From Planctomycetota bacterium (lineage in GTDB: Bacteria > Planctomycetota > SZUA-567 > JAKLDR01), in contig JAKLDR010000014.1 in NCBI GenBank assembly GCA_022703445.1, forward strand, positions 1-64,000: a DNA stretch of 64,000 nucleotides. Reading direction: 5' to 3'. The translations under genes and the position numbers were made by a program. Shown piece by piece: positions 52,280 to 60,363 of the stretch; the first letter of the stretch is position 1, and each line of letters begins with the position of its first letter. The notes below the pieces were generated by a model that worked only from the letters and a program-made list of their open reading frames with translations, was not told where the DNA came from and ran no database searches.

Positions 52280-53305
52280 ATGTTCGGCGGAAGCAAAAGC
52301 ATAGTCGGCCTAGACATAGGCTCCCACAGCGTAAAGGCCGTGGAGGTTTCGCGTTCCGGCTCGACCCTGGCATTGACCGGGTTCAGCCAGGCCCGCGTGG
52401 CATCCCCGGACCGCGTTATGGATGCCGTGGCCGAGGCCTTTTCGGCAGGCGGGTTCAAGACCAAGCGGGTGGTCACCGCCGTGAGCGGCCGGTCGGTCAT
52501 CGTCCGGTACGTTCCCATGATGAACGTGCCCGACGAGGAACTGCGCCGGGCCGTCACCTACGAGGCCGACAAGTACATCCCGTTCGAGGTCGACGAGGTC
52601 ATCCTCGACTGCCAGAAGGTTGATGACGGCGCCGCCCCGTCGCCCGGCGGCCAGGTCAAGGTGCTGCTGGTGGCGGTCAAGCGCTCGGTCATCGACGAGC
52701 ACGTGACCATGATCCAGCGGGCCGGCCTGACCCCCGTGGTGATCGACTGCGACTACTTCGCCCTGGGCAACGCCTACGACGCCCGGGCGCTGCGCGTCGG
52801 CCAGGAGGACAACACCGTCCGGGCCCTCCTGGACATCGGCGCGGCCAAGACCAGCATCAACATCCTGCGGGGCCGCACCAGCCACTTCACCCGCGACTTC
52901 TACGTGGCCGGCAACGACGTGACCGAGACCCTGGCCAAGCGCTTCGGCGAGTCCCCCGAGGACGTCGAGCACATGAAGGAGGACCCGGGCCAGGCGCTGG
53001 AGAGCATGAAGGAGGCCTTCTCCAGCGTGCTCGAGGACATCGGCAGCGAGGTCCGGCTCTCCTTCGACTACTACGAGAACCAGTTCGATCAGCAGGTACA
53101 GGAGGTCTGCCTTTCCGGCGGGAGCGTGCTCTTCCCGGAGGCCGACAAGATGCTTTCCGAGGTCCTCGGCCTGGAGGCCAAGATCTGGGATCCGCTGGAG
53201 GCGCTGGACACGTCCGACCTCTCCGAGCAGGTCTCCCAGCTGGGCGCCAACGGCGCGAAGCTGGCCGTCGCCGTGGGCCTGGCCAGCCGCCTCGCGGGAA
53301 TGTAG
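52280..53305 (+). CDS. pilM: Type IV pilus assembly protein PilM
   Basis: 341 aa from the ATG at 52280 with GGGGAGG just upstream. It is an actin-like cytoplasmic ATPase that links PilN to the pilus motor: SIVGLDIGSHSVKAVEVSR (phosphate 1), RALLDIGAAKTSINIL (phosphate 2) and VCLSGGSVLF (adenosine). RRAVTYEADKYIPFEVDEVI is the characteristic PilM block. It is first in the pilMNOPQ operon. Confidence 0.95.
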   Translation: MFGGSKSIVGLDIGSHSVKAVEVSRSGSTLALTGFSQARVASPDRVMDAVAEAFSAGGFKTKRVVTAVSGRSVIVRYVPMMNVPDEELRRAVTYEADKYIPFEVDEVILDCQKVDDGAAPSPGGQVKVLLVAVKRSVIDEHVTMIQRAGLTPVVIDCDYFALGNAYDARALRVGQEDNTVRALLDIGAAKTSINILRGRTSHFTRDFYVAGNDVTETLAKRFGESPEDVEHMKEDPGQALESMKEAFSSVLEDIGSEVRLSFDYYENQFDQQVQEVCLSGGSVLFPEADKMLSEVLGLEAKIWDPLEALDTSDLSEQVSQLGANGAKLAVAVGLASRLAGM

Positions 53306-53320
53306 GGGGAGTACGGGCAG

Positions 53321-54097
53321 ATGATCGAAATCAACCTGCTTCCCCCGGAACACCGCCCGGTCGAGCGCACGCCGCTGCCGCGGCTGCTGACCATCCTCGG
53401 TGGCGTGCTGCTGACGGCCGCGGGCGTGGTGATCTGGGTCTGGCTGAGCATGGTCTCCATCCCCAAGGCCAAGCAGCGCTGCGAGGACCGCCGCCAGGCC
53501 ATGGAGAAGGCCAAGAAGGACGAGGCCGAGGTCCTGAAGATCGAACAGGAACTCAAGGCCGCCAAGGACCGGCAGGACGTTCTCAACGAGCTCTTCAACC
53601 AGCGCGTGTCCTGGGCGAAGGTCCTCGACCGCCTGGCCGAGGCCCGCGCCGGCGTCAAGGGCCTCGACGACGTGGTGCTGACCAGGGTGGAGTTCAAGAA
53701 GTCCGGCGGGTCGGCTCCCGGCCGCAAGGGTGCCGCCGAGGTCCGCCAGCTGTTCGTCCAGGCCTTCGTGTCCACCAACCGCAAGGAGGCCAACGCCGGC
53801 GAGCTCCGCGAGGTCGGCCTGGCCTTCATCAAGTCCCTCTGCGCCGACAGCGCCTTCAAGCAGGACTTCGAGTGCGAGGAGAACGGCGAGCAGAACGCCA
53901 AGTACACCTACCTCGGCGACCAGATGGTCGAAAACGCCTCCAAGCCGGGAGCCGCTGCGGGAAGGGGTGCCAAGGACGCGCCCGCGGCGACGCTGAACTT
54001 CGAGGTGCTGTTCACCTTTAAGCCTCCGCCGGTGGTCAACAAGCCGGCGGCCGGCCCGCAGCCGGCCCAGCCGCCGGTGGCGGCGGCCGGGAAGTAG
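53321..54097 (+). CDS. pilN: Type IV pilus assembly protein PilN
   Basis: 258 aa. The N-terminal MIEINLLPPEHRP is the PilM-binding INLLP motif. One membrane helix is at residues about 22-44, then a coiled coil (about 50-95), then a ferredoxin-like domain. A Pro/Ala-rich tail of about 30 residues is added. It lies 15 nt after pilM and before pilO, the canonical order. Confidence 0.92.
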   Translation: MIEINLLPPEHRPVERTPLPRLLTILGGVLLTAAGVVIWVWLSMVSIPKAKQRCEDRRQAMEKAKKDEAEVLKIEQELKAAKDRQDVLNELFNQRVSWAKVLDRLAEARAGVKGLDDVVLTRVEFKKSGGSAPGRKGAAEVRQLFVQAFVSTNRKEANAGELREVGLAFIKSLCADSAFKQDFECEENGEQNAKYTYLGDQMVENASKPGAAAGRGAKDAPAATLNFEVLFTFKPPPVVNKPAAGPQPAQPPVAAAGK

Positions 54098-54111
54098 AAA
54101 GGATCTGCGCC

Positions 54112-54768
54112 GTGGCGGTCAAGGAAAGCGGTGAAAAGCAGATCTTCGGCATCACCATAGGGATCTTCGCCCTGGTGGTGGTCGTGGTGGGCGTGTTCAT
54201 CTTCTTCAGCGTCCGCAGGCTCGGTCAGATCCGCGCGGAGACCGAGAAGTACGAGGCCGCCCGCAAGGCCTCCCAGGTCGTGGCCGACAAGAAGAAGGAC
54301 AAGGAGCGGGAGAAGAAGGAGACCGAGGCCCGCACCGCGGACTGCAACGAGTACCTTCCCAAGGACGACGACGTCGAGCGTACGCTGCTGAGCCTGTCGG
54401 GCAGGAGCAAGGACGCCGGCCTGGATTCGACCTCGCTTAAGAAGGAGGTCCAGTCCACGGCCGGGCGCCCCGGCCAGAACAAGACGTCCTACGAGACGAT
54501 CCGCTACAAGGGCGACTTCGAAGGCACCTTCCACCAGCTGGCCAGGTTCGTCGGCTCCGTCGAGAACTGGGAGACCTCCCGCCGCTTCGTGAACATCACC
54601 GCCTTCGCGATGGACTCGGACAGCAAAGGCATGGCCTACGACGACGGCGTCCAGAAGCACAAGATCCGCATGACGCTTGAGCTCTACAAGTACCAGTACC
54701 AGGAAAAGGCGGCGACCCCGGCCGGTCCGGCGACTCCGGGAGCACCCGCTGGCCAGCCGGCCAAGTGA
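54112..54768 (+). CDS. pilO: Type IV pilus assembly protein PilO
   Basis: 218 aa with a GTG start preceded by AAAGGATC. One membrane helix (FGITIGIFALVVVVVGVFIF, about residues 11-31), then a coiled coil and the periplasmic ferredoxin-like domain (YKGDFEGTFHQLARFVGSVE, MTLELYKY). It is the partner of PilN in the inner-membrane alignment complex. The call rests on position, topology and fold pattern. Confidence 0.88.
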   Translation: MAVKESGEKQIFGITIGIFALVVVVVGVFIFFSVRRLGQIRAETEKYEAARKASQVVADKKKDKEREKKETEARTADCNEYLPKDDDVERTLLSLSGRSKDAGLDSTSLKKEVQSTAGRPGQNKTSYETIRYKGDFEGTFHQLARFVGSVENWETSRRFVNITAFAMDSDSKGMAYDDGVQKHKIRMTLELYKYQYQEKAATPAGPATPGAPAGQPAK

Positions 54769-54775
54769 GGCGGAC

Positions 54776-55654
54776 ATGAGACAGGCCAATACCGCAGTCC
54801 GCGTCCTCTTCGCGATGATGCTCGCATCGCTGCCCGTCTCCGTACGGGCCGGCACGGCTCCCGCTGCGGCTCCGGCTCCGGCCACCGCCCCGACGGCGCC
54901 CGCGGCTCCTGCCGCCGCTCCGAAGGAGGCCCCCGCCGCGGCTCCGAAGGAAGCTCCTGCCGCGAACCCGAAGGAAGCTCCTGCCGCCGCCCCCAAGGAA
55001 GCGACCCCGGGAGCGCCGACCGGCGCGCGCCCGGCGGCTCCGGCCGCCGCCGTCGCCAAGGCCCCGGCCATGAGGAGCATCTGGACGGAAAGGCCCTACC
55101 CCCTCTACGAGCAGAGGGACCGGGTCGACCCGTTCACCCGCGGCAAGCCCAAGGCGATCCGGGATCCCAAGACACCGGTTCCCACCGATCCGGTTGGCAA
55201 GGCCCACCGCGTCTACGATGACGCCGAGGCCCTGCTGAGTTCTGACCGGCCGGAGCGCTACTCGCTCTGCCTGGAGGCCTGCCAGAAGGGCATGCAGGAC
55301 CTGCGCCAGACGATCCTGGACATCGGCAGGGACGAGAACCTGGCCAGGGACCTCGAGCCGGCCCGCGATCTGCTGGCCCGCTTCCAGCTGCTGGACGCGA
55401 CGGCCAAGCGGCTGAAGCAGCGGCAGGACATCGAGAAGGAGTTCGTCAACCTCAAGGTCGCCGTCAACGGCATCGTCTGGACGGAGCGTGCGCCGTCGGC
55501 GGCCATCAACGGCTCGGTTGCCGGCGAGGGCGCGCTGATCGAGCTGGGGCCGGGCGGCCAGTCCGCCCAGGTCTACCGCATCCGCAAGGACGCAGTGATT
55601 TTCCTCTACAAGGGAGTGCAGATTCCTGTCCGCCTGGACAGAGGGGGGCTGTAG
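54776..55654 (+). CDS. pilP: PilP-like pilotin/alignment protein with Ala/Pro-rich linker
   Basis: 292 aa from the ATG at 54776. A signal peptide ends near VRA (residue 25); no lipobox Cys is seen, whereas PilP is usually a lipoprotein. Residues about 27-95 are an Ala/Pro/Lys linker with repeated PAAAPKEA units. The motif RDRVDPFTRGKPK resembles the conserved region by which PilP joins PilO (typical RDPFxxP). The helical middle (residues 140-225) is additional, and the end is a small beta domain. Between pilO and pilQ, so pilP is inferred mainly from position. Confidence 0.75.
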   Translation: MRQANTAVRVLFAMMLASLPVSVRAGTAPAAAPAPATAPTAPAAPAAAPKEAPAAAPKEAPAANPKEAPAAAPKEATPGAPTGARPAAPAAAVAKAPAMRSIWTERPYPLYEQRDRVDPFTRGKPKAIRDPKTPVPTDPVGKAHRVYDDAEALLSSDRPERYSLCLEACQKGMQDLRQTILDIGRDENLARDLEPARDLLARFQLLDATAKRLKQRQDIEKEFVNLKVAVNGIVWTERAPSAAINGSVAGEGALIELGPGGQSAQVYRIRKDAVIFLYKGVQIPVRLDRGGL

Positions 55655-55656
55655 CC

Positions 55657-57555
55657 ATGTCCGAGATTCTCAAGCCCACGCTGGGGTTGCTGGCCGTACT
55701 GGCCTGGAGCGGCACGTCCCTGTGCGCCGTGGCCGGGGAGACCGGGCCGGAGCTGGATCCCAAGGCGGCGGTTATCATTCCGGCGGGCGGCGCCGGTCGC
55801 ACGCTGGGCGCCGAATCGCGCGCCCCGGTGAACTTCAAGGGGCACAGCCTCAGGGACGTCCTCGACTTCCTGTCCACCAGCAGCCGCCTGAACATCCGGG
55901 CGCTCGATGACAAGGAACTCGACAACCTCAAGGTCACCTTCAGCCTGGATAACGTGACTTGGCGCGAGACCCTGGCCTTCCTGGCCGAGAAGTACGGCCT
56001 GATCGTCGACGACTCGCGCGAGGCCCAGGGGCTCATCGTGGTCAAGAGCCCGCCCAAGGTCTCGATCATCTTCGACAAGCCCACCGACATCCGCACGGTC
56101 ATCGCCACCATCGCCGACCAGAGCGGCGCCAACATCATCATCGGCTCGGAGAAGGAGATCCAGGGCAAGGTGTCCCTGTCCCTCCGGAACGTGCCGTGGG
56201 AAGAGGCGCTCAACATGGTGGTCCGGACCCTGAACTTCGTGGCCGTCAAGGACAAGTTCAACACCTACCGCATCACCACCCCCGACAAGCTCGCCCAGCA
56301 GCTCGAGACCCGCGTCTTCCGGCTCTCCTACATCCAGCCGGAGGGCAGCCGCTACATGGCCACCATCCAGAGCGAGTTCGTCAAGAAGGAGGAGGCGGCC
56401 AAGACTTCGGGCGGCGGCGGCGCGGGCGGCAACGAGCCGATCAGCCTGCTCGGCGTGCTCAAGAGCATGGCCACCGAGAAGGCCGGCAAGATCAGCTACA
56501 TCCGCGACTCGAACACGCTGGTCATCACCGACACGCCCACCCAGCTCGAGGCCATGCAGCGGCTCATCGAGAAGATGGACCTTCCGCCCAAGCAGATCCA
56601 CATGGCCGTGCGCATGATCGAGCTCAGCGACTCTGAGAGCGAAGAGCTCGGCATGGAGTGGGCCAACGGCTTCACCGGCACGATCAGCGGGATGGGCTTC
56701 GACACCGCCTTCCCGTTCGCCGCCTCCAACTCCAGGCGGGGCATCGCTGCGGGTCAGTTCTGGGGGCGCATGGCGGTCGACCCCGCCTCCTTCCAGACCC
56801 TCCACACGGCGGGCGCGCCCGGCACGGTCACCGGCACCGGCGTGACCCTGGGCCGCCTGGACTTCACGGCGCTGACCTCGACGCTGCGCTTCCTCAAGAC
56901 CCGCACCAAGGCCTCGGTGCTCCAGGCCCCCAGCCTGACCGCCCTGGACAACCAGGAGGCCACCATCCACGTCGGCAAGAACATCCGCTACGCCGAGTAC
57001 GACAGCAGCTCGACCAACAGCGGCACGAGCTCGGGTTTCAAGGAGGCCGACGGCTCGCCCATCAAGGAAGGCATCCAGATCCTGATCATCCCGCACGTCA
57101 CCGGCCCGGACGGCAACGTGCTGATGACCATCGTGGCCAAGAACGAGATCTTCGACAAGTTCCAGAACTTCGGCGGCGCGACGGGCATCGACCTGCCGCA
57201 GACCAGCCAGCGGATCGTGGTGACCAAGGAGCTGCTGCGCGACACCGAGACCGGCGTGATCGGCGGCCTCAAGCAGGCCAGCTCCCAGACGCAGGAGAGC
57301 AAGGTGCCCGTGCTGGGCGACGTGCCGGGCCTGGGCTGGCTCTTCAAGAGCCGCACCAAGCCGGGCGACCACAACTACCAGTCGAACCTCCTGATCTTCG
57401 TCACGCCCACGATCATCGACATTCAGAAGGACAGCCGGGAGCCCAAGGCGGTTCGGGACATCCGGCGCGGCCTGGCCGGCCCGTTCTTCACCAGCGACGA
57501 CAAGGCTGGCGGGGACGTCTCCGGCGAACCGGTCAAGGCCGGCGGCGGCAAGTAG
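55657..57555 (+). CDS. pilQ: Type IV pilus/type II secretion secretin
   Basis: 632 aa. A signal peptide is followed by STN-like and N0/N1 domains (FKGHSLRDVLDFLSTSSRLN, SLDNVTWRETLAFLAEKYGL; then again TFSL-like VSLSLRNVPWEEALNMVV). The secretin domain has KTRTKASVLQAPSLTALDNQ and the signature VPVLGDVPGLGWLF. It forms the outer-membrane pore for the pilus. It lies 2 nt after pilP. No AMIN domains are visible, and there is no pilB, pilT or pilC in the window. Confidence 0.93.
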   Translation: MSEILKPTLGLLAVLAWSGTSLCAVAGETGPELDPKAAVIIPAGGAGRTLGAESRAPVNFKGHSLRDVLDFLSTSSRLNIRALDDKELDNLKVTFSLDNVTWRETLAFLAEKYGLIVDDSREAQGLIVVKSPPKVSIIFDKPTDIRTVIATIADQSGANIIIGSEKEIQGKVSLSLRNVPWEEALNMVVRTLNFVAVKDKFNTYRITTPDKLAQQLETRVFRLSYIQPEGSRYMATIQSEFVKKEEAAKTSGGGGAGGNEPISLLGVLKSMATEKAGKISYIRDSNTLVITDTPTQLEAMQRLIEKMDLPPKQIHMAVRMIELSDSESEELGMEWANGFTGTISGMGFDTAFPFAASNSRRGIAAGQFWGRMAVDPASFQTLHTAGAPGTVTGTGVTLGRLDFTALTSTLRFLKTRTKASVLQAPSLTALDNQEATIHVGKNIRYAEYDSSSTNSGTSSGFKEADGSPIKEGIQILIIPHVTGPDGNVLMTIVAKNEIFDKFQNFGGATGIDLPQTSQRIVVTKELLRDTETGVIGGLKQASSQTQESKVPVLGDVPGLGWLFKSRTKPGDHNYQSNLLIFVTPTIIDIQKDSREPKAVRDIRRGLAGPFFTSDDKAGGDVSGEPVKAGGGK

Positions 57556-57598
57556 CCGCAGTCGGCGCCTTCAGGGATTCAGCCTTCGGGCTGGCTGT

Positions 57599-57628
57599 CG
57601 CCCCCGCGAACGGGGGCGGCGGCTTTTT
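57599..57628 (+). terminator. Rho-independent terminator after pilQ
   Basis: CGCCCCCG (57599-57606), loop CGAA, CGGGGGCG (57611-57618), then GCGGCTTTTT. Confidence 0.75.
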
Positions 57629-57680
57629 CGGCGGTGAAAAGAGCGGCTTGAACTCCCCGGGCCAGGAAATAGCCCAGAAG

Positions 57681-58310
57681 GTGCAGCTTCGCTTCTCCAA
57701 GACGGGGCCGCTGCGCTTCCTGTCGCACCACGACATGATGCGCCTCTTCGCCAGGGCCTGCCGCCGCGCGGCCCTGCCGGTGCGGCTCACCCAGGGCTTC
57801 GACCCCCGCCCGAGGCTGGTCTTCGCCACCGCCCTGGAACTGGGCGTGGAGTCGCTCGACGAATCGCTGGAAATGGAGCTTAGCCAATGGACCAGTCCCG
57901 AGAGTTTGAAGCGCCGGCTTCAGGAGCACCTGCCGGACGGGATCCGCATCCTGGAGACGAAGCTGCTGCCTCCGCGGCGCAGCGGACTCCGGCCGGTGGA
58001 GATGACCTACCGGGTGAGTCCGCCGGGGGGCGCCGCAACGCTGGAGCTGACCGCGGCGCGGCTGGCGGAGTTCCTGGGCAGGAGCGAGCTGATCTTCGAC
58101 CGGCCCAGGGAGCGCCGGGTGCAGAGGCTGGACCTCAGGCCCAGTCTCGCGGGCGTGGCCGTAGACGGCGCAGACGTCGTCGTAAGTCTTCAGCCCACGG
58201 CGCAGGGGGCGGCGCGCCCGGCGGAAATCCTGTCGCTGCTGACCGGCCGGCCTTTGGCCGAGACGAGGCGGTGGCCGGCGGTGAAGACGTCGATGCGCCT
58301 GGCGCACTGA
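57681..58310 (+). CDS. DUF2344 / radical SAM-linked protein (TIGR03936 type)
   Basis: 209 aa from a GTG at 57681; a TTG at 57648 is an alternative. VQLRFSKTGPLRFLSHHDMM and VRLTQGFDPRPRLVFATALE identify the family. It is usually fused or next to a radical SAM protein (TIGR03960), and genome context often links it to ribonuclease G and L21. Here the radical SAM partner is missing, but the ribonuclease E/G gene follows and overlaps it. The function is not established; a tRNA or ribosome-associated modification is supposed. It begins after the terminator of the pil operon. Confidence 0.88.
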   Translation: MQLRFSKTGPLRFLSHHDMMRLFARACRRAALPVRLTQGFDPRPRLVFATALELGVESLDESLEMELSQWTSPESLKRRLQEHLPDGIRILETKLLPPRRSGLRPVEMTYRVSPPGGAATLELTAARLAEFLGRSELIFDRPRERRVQRLDLRPSLAGVAVDGADVVVSLQPTAQGAARPAEILSLLTGRPLAETRRWPAVKTSMRLAH

Positions 58311-60040
58311 AGGACCAGGGCGCGCCCGCTCCGGCGGTCGCAGCGGGAGGGGATCAGTCCGGACAGGGCCGCGAGACGGCTCCGCTCCCCGCGGCGGTCC
58401 AGCCGGCGCCCAGGCGCGACGGGCGCTCCGTCCCCGAGAAGCTGGTGCTCATGAACGTGGCCGACCCCGGCGAGGTCCGGGTGGCCATCATGCTCGGCGG
58501 ACGGCTTGACGAGATCCACCTGGAGCGCGCCGGCCGCACCCTGACGGGGAACATCTACCGCGGCACGGTCAGCAACGTCGAGCCCAGCCTGCAGGCCGCC
58601 TTCGTCGACATCGGCGCCGGCCGCAACGGGTTTCTGCACGCCTCGGACTGCCTGCCGCCCCACGGCGGCAACGAGGAGGCTCTGTCCGGCGGGGGCCGCC
58701 GCCGCGGCGGGCGCGGCCGGGCCCGGGGCGAGGAGCGGGCCGAGGGAGGGGCCGAGGGCCGCGGAGAGGGCCGGGGCGAGGGACACCCGCCCATCGAGAA
58801 GATGCTCCGCAAGGGGCAGGACGTGCTGGTCCAGGTCACCAAGGAGGGCATCGGCACCAAGGGCCCGGCGCTGACCACCTACCTGTCGCTGCCGGGTCGC
58901 TACCTGGTGCTCATGCCCGCGCTGTCCAAGCTGGGCGTCTCCAAGAAGATCGAGGACGAGGCCCAGCGCGAGGAGCTCCGCCGGACCATGGCGGCCCTGA
59001 AGCCGCCCAAGGACATGGGCTTCATTGCCCGGACGGCCAGCGTCGGGCACCCGGCAGAGGACTTGGCCAGGGACATGGACTTCCTCGTCGGTCTCTGGAA
59101 GGCGCTAATCAAGCGGGCCCAGACCGCCAAGGCCCCGGCGCTGATCTACCAGGAGTCCGACCTAGTGATCCGCGCGGTGCGCGACTTCATACCGAACGAC
59201 ACCCGGGGCATCGTCATCGACTCCACGGAGGCCGCCGAAAGGGTTCGTTCCTTCCTGGACCTGGTCTGCGGCGAACTGGTCGACCTGGTCCGGCTGCACG
59301 AGGGGCCGGCGCCGCTGTTCCACCACTACGGCGTGGAGCAGGAGCTGGCCAGGCTGGGCCGGCAGCGGGTCAAGCTGCCCTGCGGGGGGTCGCTGGTCAT
59401 AGAGCAGACCGAAGCACTGGTGGCCATCGACGTCAACACCGGCGGGTTCCGCGGGCGGGAGCGTGACCAGGCCGGCGCCATCCTCCGGACCAACCTGGAG
59501 GCCGCGCGGGAGATCGCCTACCAGATCCGCATGCGCGACATCGGCGGGCTGGTGATCATCGACTTCATCGACATGGACGACCGCGGGCACTGCCGGCAGG
59601 TGGAGCGCGAACTGCGCGCCGCCCTGGAGCGCGACCGGGCCAAGATCACGGTCACCCCCATGAGCGAACTCGGCGTCATCGAGATGAGCCGGCAGCGCAC
59701 CCGTCTCGGGCTGGACCGGTCCATGTACGAGACCTGCCCGGCCTGTCGGGGCCTGGGCACCGTCAAGAGCGCGGAGAGCCTGGGGCTCGACCTGCTCCGG
59801 GAGGTCAAGGCGGCCTCCGGACGCGGGGACTGCTCCGGCATAGAGGCGCTCTTCTCTCCCCAGGTGGCCCTGGCCGTGACCAATCTGTACCGGGCCAACC
59901 TGCAGCGACTGGAAGAATCGGCCGGCGTGAAGATAATGATCGGCGCGGATCCGGCCATGGGGCCGGGCCAGATGCGCGTGGTGCTCAAAGGCGGCTGGGG
60001 CACCAAGACGGTGGAACGCAGTTCCGAGGAGGCAGACTGA
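58271..60040 (+). CDS. rng: Ribonuclease E/G family protein
   Basis: 589 aa if it starts at the GTG at 58271, which would overlap the previous gene by 40 nt; the conserved part begins at LMNVADPGEVRVAIMLGGRL (58452 is the first ATG). The S1 domain (AAFVDIGAGRNGFLHASD) is interrupted by a loop of about 45 residues rich in Arg/Gly/Glu. Catalytic Asp residues lie in VAIDVNTGGF and VIIDFIDM; the zinc-link is ETCPACRGLG. It cleaves single-stranded RNA, and processes rRNA and mRNA. Its TGATG overlap couples it to rplU. Confidence 0.92.
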   Translation: MAGGEDVDAPGALKDQGAPAPAVAAGGDQSGQGRETAPLPAAVQPAPRRDGRSVPEKLVLMNVADPGEVRVAIMLGGRLDEIHLERAGRTLTGNIYRGTVSNVEPSLQAAFVDIGAGRNGFLHASDCLPPHGGNEEALSGGGRRRGGRGRARGEERAEGGAEGRGEGRGEGHPPIEKMLRKGQDVLVQVTKEGIGTKGPALTTYLSLPGRYLVLMPALSKLGVSKKIEDEAQREELRRTMAALKPPKDMGFIARTASVGHPAEDLARDMDFLVGLWKALIKRAQTAKAPALIYQESDLVIRAVRDFIPNDTRGIVIDSTEAAERVRSFLDLVCGELVDLVRLHEGPAPLFHHYGVEQELARLGRQRVKLPCGGSLVIEQTEALVAIDVNTGGFRGRERDQAGAILRTNLEAAREIAYQIRMRDIGGLVIIDFIDMDDRGHCRQVERELRAALERDRAKITVTPMSELGVIEMSRQRTRLGLDRSMYETCPACRGLGTVKSAESLGLDLLREVKAASGRGDCSGIEALFSPQVALAVTNLYRANLQRLEESAGVKIMIGADPAMGPGQMRVVLKGGWGTKTVERSSEEAD

Positions 60041-60351
60041 TGTACGCAGTGGTTCGTGATGGGGGGCACCAGTTCCGGGCCGTCCCCGGCGAGAAGGTTG
60101 ACGTCGAGCTCCGCGCGGCCAAGCCGGGCGAGCAGGTGGTCTTCGATCAGGTCCTGCTGGTCGGCGGCGACCAGATCAAGGTCGGCACGCCCGTCGTGGC
60201 CGGGGCCAAGGTCGTGGCCGTGGTCGAGGGCGAGAGCCTCAGCGACAAGTCCCGCGGGATCCGCAAGCGTGACAACAACAGCTCCCAGACCCGCTTCGGC
60301 CACCGCCAGAAGTACACCACCGTGACCATCAAGGAAATCGTGGCGGGTTAG
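60040..60351 (+). CDS. rplU: Ribosomal protein bL21
   Basis: 103 aa. MYAVVRDGGHQFRAVPGEKV, FDQVLLVGGDQIKVGTPVV and FGHRQKYTTVTIKEI are diagnostic. The ATG overlaps the stop of the RNase gene by one base (TGATG). In most bacteria rplU is followed by rpmA (L27) and obgE; here a TPR/laminin-G-like gene follows, so the cluster is split. Confidence 0.97.
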   Translation: MYAVVRDGGHQFRAVPGEKVDVELRAAKPGEQVVFDQVLLVGGDQIKVGTPVVAGAKVVAVVEGESLSDKSRGIRKRDNNSSQTRFGHRQKYTTVTIKEIVAG

Positions 60352-60363
60352 GAACGGCAGCCC

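Noticed and set aside
57887..58270. A ribonuclease E/G N-terminus starting at 57887
   Set aside because: The frame there is Arg/Ala/Gly-rich low-complexity sequence and fully overlaps the DUF2344 gene, whose motifs are convincing in the other frame.
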